From: Ruminococcoides intestinihominis
GTDB lineage: Bacteria; Bacillota; Clostridia; Oscillospirales; Acutalibacteraceae
DNA: 27,840 nucleotides
Direction of reading: 5' to 3'
NCBI RefSeq assembly: GCF_040096285.1
Contig: NZ_JBBMEY010000026.1
Location: 1-27,840, forward strand
Within the stretch, counting starts at the first letter, position 1; each line of letters opens with the position of its first letter. Made by a program: the position numbers and the translations under genes. Shown in pieces: positions 24,248 through 27,840 of the stretch. Below the pieces are notes generated by a model. It had not been told where the DNA came from. It saw only the letters and a list, made by a program, of their open reading frames with translations, and did not search any database.

Positions 24248-25567
24248 TTATAAATTCCTTAATCCCTTTGGATATTTGTTTTTTAGTGTGCCATTACTTG
24301 CTTTGCCAAAACCTGTAACAATGCCGTTTACTGCAACTGCTGTGTAACCTTTAGTTTCTTTAGGTACAGGAATTTCCTCACCATGTAGAAACTTTTTGAT
24401 TTCTTCACTGTTAATGTCAAGGTCAACATAGCTTTTGCAATCTTCTGTTTTACTTGCCATAAAAGCACTATGGCAAGGCTCAATTCTATTTTTCTTGATT
24501 TCACCTAACAAAATACCTGCCCTTAAAACATTTAGCCCTTTAATGTTAGGCATATTATTTGGCAATAAGTAAATTTTATCCTTAATAACTTCTAGGTTAT
24601 TGCCAAATGGTCTGTTATTAAAAATACTGTCGTAAAATTCAAGATACTTCTTTTCATCTTTAGGTTTAGTGTATTTGTATGGCTCTGTGTAACCGTCATT
24701 TGATGATGTCTTTCTAAGTCTGCAACAGAAATGACCCTCACCACCATCATTGATGAAAATTCTCTTTGCATATTTTAGAGTGTTTCTACCGTAAGTTTTG
24801 CCACTGTCCTCGATTATAAAGTCAGGATTTTCTTCAATAAACTTTGTGATAACACCTTCATTTTCTCGCTTATTGTATGTGCAAGTTGAATACACAAGTA
24901 CACCGTTTTCTTTTAAACAGGTTTTTGCACTGTTTAAAATTTCTAATTGTCTGACACTACAAGTAACTGTGTGTTCGTAACTCCATTCTTGCTGAGCCTC
25001 ATTGTCCTTTCGGAACATTCCTTCCCCTGAACAAGGTGCATCAACTAGAATTTTATCGAAAAAGTTTGGTAACTTTTCTGCAATTACCGTTGGATGGTTT
25101 GAAGTTACAATTGCATTTTTAACACCCATTCTCTCTATATTGGAAAGGAGAATATTTGCTCTGCTTTTTATAATCTCATTACAAACTAAAAGTCCTTTGC
25201 CGTTTAGTAAAGATGCAATCTGTGTGCTTTTGCCACCCGGTGCTGAACACATATCAAGTACAAAGTCACCTTCTTCTACACCAAGCATAGGTACTGCCGA
25301 AGTGGCTGATGGTTCTTGAATATAGAAAGCACCTGCATGATGAAGTGGATTTTTCCCAAGTCCTTTTTCTTCGTTAGGATAGTAGTAACCGTTATCACAA
25401 AAAGGTGTTTTCTTTAGTGGAAAGTCCAGAAGTGACAGCAACTTTTCACCGGTACATTTTAGGGTATTTACCCTTAAACCTTTGTATGGTTCTTCATTGT
25501 AGCATTTTAAAAATTCATCATAATCATTCGGTATTAAATTTTTTATTTCTTCAAAAAATTTTTCCAT
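24248..25567 (-). CDS. rRNA cytosine-C5 methyltransferase (RsmF/RsmB-like, NOL1/NOP2/Sun family)
   Basis: 439-residue SAM-dependent m5C methyltransferase. An N-terminal RNA-binding segment (RVNTLK) precedes the motif GAFYIQEPSA (79-88), the SAM site DMCSAPGGKSTQ (105-116), and both family cysteines: Cys179 in DAPCSGEGMF and the nucleophile Cys229 in YSTCTY. The C-terminal region (about 290-439), ending GFGKASNGTLKNKYPKGLR, is the RsmF-type PUA-like extension that distinguishes it from RsmB, so an RsmF-like role on 16S rRNA is favoured. The target nucleotide is not provable from sequence. AAAGGA precedes the ATG. It is the first gene of the operon with rsmA and diverges from the Asn/Gln-rich gene. 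Confidence 0.92.
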   Translation of the reverse strand: MEKFFEEIKNLIPNDYDEFLKCYNEEPYKGLRVNTLKCTGEKLLSLLDFPLKKTPFCDNGYYYPNEEKGLGKNPLHHAGAFYIQEPSATSAVPMLGVEEGDFVLDMCSAPGGKSTQIASLLNGKGLLVCNEIIKSRANILLSNIERMGVKNAIVTSNHPTVIAEKLPNFFDKILVDAPCSGEGMFRKDNEAQQEWSYEHTVTCSVRQLEILNSAKTCLKENGVLVYSTCTYNKRENEGVITKFIEENPDFIIEDSGKTYGRNTLKYAKRIFINDGGEGHFCCRLRKTSSNDGYTEPYKYTKPKDEKKYLEFYDSIFNNRPFGNNLEVIKDKIYLLPNNMPNIKGLNVLRAGILLGEIKKNRIEPCHSAFMASKTEDCKSYVDLDINSEEIKKFLHGEEIPVPKETKGYTAVAVNGIVTGFGKASNGTLKNKYPKGLRNL

Positions 25568-25586
25568 ATGTATATTTCCTTTATAT

Positions 25587-25607
25587 TTACAGATACTGTT
25601 TCTGTAA
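25587..25607. promoter_or_regulatory. Inverted repeat before the Asn/Gln-rich gene
   Basis: TTACAGA (25587-25593) and TCTGTAA (25601-25607) form a perfect 7-base dyad with a 7-base gap, 1 base before the AGGGAGGTG ribosome binding site and within the divergent rsmF promoter region. It could be an operator or a leader hairpin. Confidence 0.45.
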
Positions 25608-25620
25608 GGGAGGTGTTCTT

Positions 25621-25785
25621 ATGAACAATAGATACAGACAGAATAACAATCAGAATCAGAACCAGAACAACAACCAGAACCAGAACAATAATCAAAATCA
25701 AAATAACAATCAGCAGAATCAGAACCAAAATCAGAACTGCCACAAAAATCAGTCTAACAATCGCAAGAACAATCAGAACATTTAA
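25621..25785 (+). CDS. Asn/Gln-rich low-complexity micro-protein, unknown function
   Basis: 54-residue protein, of which 28 residues are Asn and 15 Gln by direct count (about 80%). The core (8-39) is built of NNNQNQ hexads and QN dipeptides; the ends are basic (NNRYRQ at the start, CHKNQSNNRKNN near the end), with one Cys at 40. No signal peptide or membrane segment. A near-perfect AGGGAGGTG site 5 bases before the ATG argues that it is translated, and its own hairpin follows. The frame stays open further upstream into the divergent rsmF-like gene, but the ribosome binding site fixes this start. The composition resembles spore-coat, matrix or prion-like proteins, but no family is recognised and none is claimed. 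Confidence 0.75.
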   Translation: MNNRYRQNNNQNQNQNNNQNQNNNQNQNNNQQNQNQNQNCHKNQSNNRKNNQNI

Positions 25786-25811
25786 TTTTTAGCAATATGA
25801 TTTTACATTTT

Positions 25812-25839
25812 AGCGTGTAGAAAGTTAATTCTACACGCT
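25812..25839. terminator. Hairpin between Asn/Gln-rich gene and amidase gene
   Basis: A perfect 11-bp stem, AGCGTGTAGAA/TTCTACACGCT, with a 6-base loop, between convergent genes. Neither side has a proper T run, so it may terminate poorly or act as an RNA stability element. Confidence 0.5.
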
Positions 25840-25895
25840 TATGTGCTGAATTTACATAATTATATTTTACCTTATTTTACGGTGTAAATCAATGT

Positions 25896-26435
25896 TTATT
25901 TAGGTTCAACAAATGGCACATTAAAATATTCTGCAACACTTTGAGCAAGTACCCTAGCAATGTTTCCAATGTTATCCCTAATCCATTGTGCATCTTGACG
26001 GTTATCATGATAAGCAACTTCAATCAGCACACTAGGGGCTTTTGTCTGTCTAACTTCTCCTAAAGATGTGGTAGGGATAATTTCTACATTTCTGGGGTAA
26101 ATTGTTCTGTAGTTTTTTGCAAGAATTTCTGCAAATCGTTTGCCGTTTACCGATGTAGGGTAGTAGTAAATGTCAGCACCTGTATTTTGTCCTTTCACAC
26201 TTTCAGGAGAGGCATTACTGTGTATTGCAAGGTGTAGGTCATAGCTTCCACTGTTGCTTTGTGCAATAACTTGTCGCACATTATCGGTAGGGCTGTTGCG
26301 AACAAAATTAATTCCTGATGCATATAGGTAAGGTTCCATTGCATCAGCAATAAGGTTCATATAGTATTCTTCATTGCCACCATCAACAAATGGATTGAAT
26401 TCTTGGGTTGAGGGACTTAAAAATAAAGTAGGCAT
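25896..26435 (-). CDS. N-acetylmuramoyl-L-alanine amidase (Amidase_3-like), short form
   Basis: 179-residue single-domain protein related to zinc amidases that cut the bond between muramic acid and L-Ala in peptidoglycan. Seen are the metal-binding Glu region (GGNEEYYMNLIADAM, 19-33), His72 in HLAIHSNAS and the catalytic Glu139 in VLIEVAYHDN. The usual N-terminal DPGHGG motif with the first zinc His is replaced by LSPSTQE (6-12), so activity is uncertain. There is no signal peptide, which suggests action in the mother cell or after lysis, as for some spore-associated amidases (inference). AAAGGAGTG precedes the ATG, and a sigma-E-like site lies upstream. It diverges from the perR-like gene. 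Confidence 0.85.
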   Translation of the reverse strand: MPTLFLSPSTQEFNPFVDGGNEEYYMNLIADAMEPYLYASGINFVRNSPTDNVRQVIAQSNSGSYDLHLAIHSNASPESVKGQNTGADIYYYPTSVNGKRFAEILAKNYRTIYPRNVEIIPTTSLGEVRQTKAPSVLIEVAYHDNRQDAQWIRDNIGNIARVLAQSVAEYFNVPFVEPK

Positions 26436-26463
26436 AAAAACACTCCTTTTCTGTTATCTTTAA

Positions 26464-26492
26464 AGTTTATGAAAAAAAATTAAAAAAATTAC
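26464..26492 (-). promoter_or_regulatory. Possible sigma-E-type promoter of the amidase gene
   Basis: On the minus strand, GTAATTTT (26485-26492) is separated by 13 bases from CATAAACT (26464-26471), near the sigma-E consensus (about GTCATATT, then CATACAMT). No convincing sigma-A promoter was found for this gene. The surrounding A/T richness makes chance matches likely. Confidence 0.3.
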
Positions 26493-26502
26493 TAAAAAGG
26501 TC

Positions 26503-26531
26503 TTTACAAATGAAAAACTTTGTGCTAATAT
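26503..26531 (+). promoter_or_regulatory. Extended -10 promoter of the perR-rubrerythrin operon
   Basis: TTTACA (26503-26508) and TAATAT (26526-26531) are separated by 17 bases, with a TGC extended -10 element at 26523-26525. Confidence 0.6.
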
Positions 26532-26542
26532 AATATCAAATC

Positions 26543-26561
26543 AGTAATGATTATCAATTTT
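26543..26561 (+). promoter_or_regulatory. Fur/PerR-type box in the perR-like leader
   Basis: This 19-base site, centred on the palindrome TGATTATCA (26549-26557), matches 13 of 19 positions of the classic Fur box by direct count. It lies just after the -10 box and before the start, as expected for autorepression. Confidence 0.5.
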
Positions 26562-26579
26562 ACAGACAGGAGGGTGTTT

Positions 26580-26981
26580 ATGAGAAGAAACTTTAGTGCT
26601 AAGCGTCAAGCTATTTATGATATGCTTATAAATAGAACTGATCATCCATCAGCTACTCAGATTTATGAGGACTTAAAGGAAGATTATCCTGACCTTAGCC
26701 TTGGTACTGTTTATCGCAATATCTCACTTTTTAAGGATGAGAAAATGGCAATTTCTGTTTGCTCCCTAAACGGTGAGGAAAGAATAGACGGTAACACTAC
26801 ACCTCATACACATCTGGTATGCACCTATTGTGGTAAGATTACTGACTTATTCACAAACGATATTGGCACAAGAAACAATGTTGTAGGGGATGGCTTTATA
26901 ATAGAGAAAAGAGCTATCACTTACTACGGCAGATGCAGAGAATGTGACAATCGTTTAAAAAGTAAAAACATAGAAAATTAA
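26580..26981 (+). CDS. perR: Fur-family regulator, PerR-like
   Basis: 133-residue metal-dependent repressor. The winged helix (about 1-80, HPSATQIYEDL and LSLGTVYRNISLF) precedes the metal/dimer domain with two structural CxxC pairs (CTYC and CREC). Residues used by Bacillus PerR for iron sensing appear conserved: His in HPSA (His37 in PerR), Asp in RID (Asp85), both His of HTH (His91, His93) and Asp in GKITD (Asp104); this and the rubrerythrin downstream favour a peroxide sensor over Fur. The frame extends 11 codons upstream, but the ATG at 26580 has AGGAGGGTG 4 bases away. Rubrerythrin follows after 30 bases, and a Fur-like box is in the leader. Confidence 0.88.
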   Translation: MRRNFSAKRQAIYDMLINRTDHPSATQIYEDLKEDYPDLSLGTVYRNISLFKDEKMAISVCSLNGEERIDGNTTPHTHLVCTYCGKITDLFTNDIGTRNNVVGDGFIIEKRAITYYGRCRECDNRLKSKNIEN

Positions 26982-27011
26982 AATTTATATTATCTTAGGA
27001 GGAAATTTATT

Positions 27012-27554
27012 ATGGCAAAATGGGTTTGTGCAGTATGCGGTTATGTTCACGAAGGTCCTGAACCACCGGAAAAGTGCCCACAGTGTAACGCACCGGCATC
27101 AAAGTTTAATGAACTAAAGGAAGGTGCAGGTTTCGCTTGTGAACATCAGGTAGGCATTATTGATGGTGTTTCAGAAGATATTATTGCAGATTTAAGAGCT
27201 AACTTTAACGGTGAATGTTCTGAAGTAGGTATGTACCTAGCAATGGCAAGAGTTGCTGATAGAGAAGGCTATCCTGAAATCTCAGCAGCATTTACAAAGT
27301 ATGCTTTTGAAGAAGCTGAACATGCAGCAAAGTTTGCTGAAATTCTTGGTGAAGTTGTAACAGACTCTACAAAGAAGAATCTACAGTTAAGAGCAGAAGC
27401 TGAAGCAGGTGCTTGTGAAGGTAAGCTAGACCTTGCAGTTAGAGCAAAGAAAGCTAACCTAGACGCAATCCACGATACAGTTCACGAAATGGCTAAGGAT
27501 GAAGCTAGACATGGTGCAGGTTTCCAAGGTCTGCTAAATAGATATTTCGGCTAA
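27012..27554 (+). CDS. rbr: Reverse rubrerythrin (rubredoxin-first peroxide reductase)
   Basis: 180-residue non-haem iron protein that reduces hydrogen peroxide in anaerobes. The rubredoxin domain comes first (Cys6, Cys9, Cys22, Cys25 in WVCAVCGYVH and EKCPQCNAP), followed by the four-helix di-iron domain (about 50-180) with GECSEVGMYLAMA, FEEAEHAAKFAE and KDEARHG supplying the carboxylate and His ligands. This order is the reverse of classical rubrerythrin and matches the clostridial peroxide-induced form that is under PerR control. An AGGAGG site precedes the ATG. It is co-transcribed with the perR-like gene and ends at a strong terminator, so it should be derepressed by peroxide. Confidence 0.95.
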   Translation: MAKWVCAVCGYVHEGPEPPEKCPQCNAPASKFNELKEGAGFACEHQVGIIDGVSEDIIADLRANFNGECSEVGMYLAMARVADREGYPEISAAFTKYAFEEAEHAAKFAEILGEVVTDSTKKNLQLRAEAEAGACEGKLDLAVRAKKANLDAIHDTVHEMAKDEARHGAGFQGLLNRYFG

Positions 27555-27580
27555 TTTCTTAATATCAATATTATAAAATT

Positions 27581-27615
27581 AAGGCTAGTTACTATAACGG
27601 TAACTAGCCTTTTTG
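27581..27615 (+). terminator. Terminator after rubrerythrin
   Basis: A 12-bp perfect stem (27581-27592 with 27600-27611) with a 7-base loop and a short T run. It lies 26 bases after the stop and is followed by the right-hand repeat copy. Confidence 0.9.
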
Positions 27616-27677
27616 TGTGTTGAAAATGTGTATATTTGTTTATGTTTTTATTTGTAGGTTAAGATGATTCAGTTTAA

Positions 27678-27840
27678 CAAATTAGGGTTTTTCAATTTTG
27701 TCTGTGGGTAAAGGTTAGTTTTGCAAATTAGGGTTTGTTTTTTTAATTTTGATTGTAGTTAAAGGAAAATTTGCAAAATTATCATAACTGTTATTATAAC
27801 AATAGTGTGGCTAACAGGTGTAGGGGACATCATTGATGTC
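27678..27840 (+). repeat. Dispersed intergenic repeat, right copy
   Basis: Two degenerate tandem units (27678-27723 and 27724-27773) both open with CAAATTAGGGTTT and share a 20-mer of the form ATTTTGTCTGTGGGTAAAGG (27695-27714) or ATTTTGATTGTAGTTAAAGG (27746-27765). After an A/T-rich stretch comes the 27-base block (27814-27840) identical to the reverse complement of 5-31, including the palindrome GACATCATTGATGTC (27826-27840). No coding potential. The element probably continues past the window. Confidence 0.8.

Noticed and set aside
25405..25620. Upstream extension of the Asn/Gln-rich protein
   Set aside because: It would run antisense through the 5' end of the rsmF-like gene; the strong ribosome binding site before the ATG at 25621 fixes a shorter protein.
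27678..27773. CRISPR-like array
   Set aside because: Only two degenerate units per end, no unique spacers between exact repeats, no cas genes.
1..27840. Whole window as a mobile element bounded by terminal inverted repeats
   Set aside because: The contents are core genes (secA, rsmA, glmS, metH, spoIIID) with no transposase, integrase or transfer genes. Repeats at assembly ends explain the inverted ends better.

Overview
The window comes from an AT-rich, endospore-forming low-GC Gram-positive bacterium, most likely a gut-type member of Clostridia. The evidence is a SpoIIID regulator, A+T-rich intergenic DNA, consensus sigma-A promoters, strong AGGAGG-type ribosome binding sites, a split methionine synthase, and a PerR-like regulator next to an N-terminal-rubredoxin ('reverse') rubrerythrin. 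Gene content is mainly chromosomal housekeeping. I see no transposase, phage gene, CRISPR array, rRNA or tRNA. No stretch without a gene exceeds 300 bases.

Layout. 252-4066 (-): two-component operon, regulator, sensor kinase and HtrA-type protease. 4252-5469 (-): single DegT-family PLP aminotransferase with its own promoter and terminator. 5683-6879 (-): membrane-anchored metallophosphoesterase, then spoIIID. 7131-11521 (+): CYTH protein, metF, stand-alone methionine synthase reactivation protein and metH lacking that domain; the last three overlap by 1-4 bases. 11724-15483 (+): membrane CapD/FlaA1-type nucleotide-sugar dehydratase, then glmS. 15589-18831 (+): FHA-RodA/FtsW fusion and its class B penicillin-binding protein. 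19057-21933 (+): secA, ending at a bidirectional terminator shared with the convergent padR-DUF2812 pair (22026-22935, -). 23109-25567 (-): RsmF/RsmB-type rRNA methyltransferase, rsmA, small membrane protein. 25621-25785 (+): tiny protein about 80% Asn/Gln. 25896-26435 (-): short amidase. 26580-27554 (+): perR-like regulator and rubrerythrin.

Shared themes. Envelope building is strongly represented: GlmS feeds the UDP-GlcNAc pool likely used by the CapD-like enzyme, the FHA-RodA/PBP pair makes peptidoglycan, and HtrA with its two-component system probably monitors exported proteins, which reach the surface through SecA. Sporulation is represented by spoIIID, and possibly by the amidase, whose upstream region has a sigma-E-like site. 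One-carbon metabolism runs from MetF to MetH with its reactivation partner. Oxidative-stress defence is the PerR-rubrerythrin pair.

The least explained structure is at the window edges. Both ends carry the same element in inverted orientation: a 27-base identical block with a palindrome, backed by a diverged body of about 100 bases with two degenerate tandem units. Each copy lies just beyond the terminator of the outermost gene. I read this as a dispersed intergenic repeat at which the assembly probably broke. The Asn/Gln-rich micro-protein is the other clear unknown.

Coding starts were moved downstream from the longest open frame where an ATG with a good ribosome binding site was the better choice (aminotransferase, metallophosphoesterase, CapD-like, GlmS, PBP, SecA, DUF2812, PerR-like).
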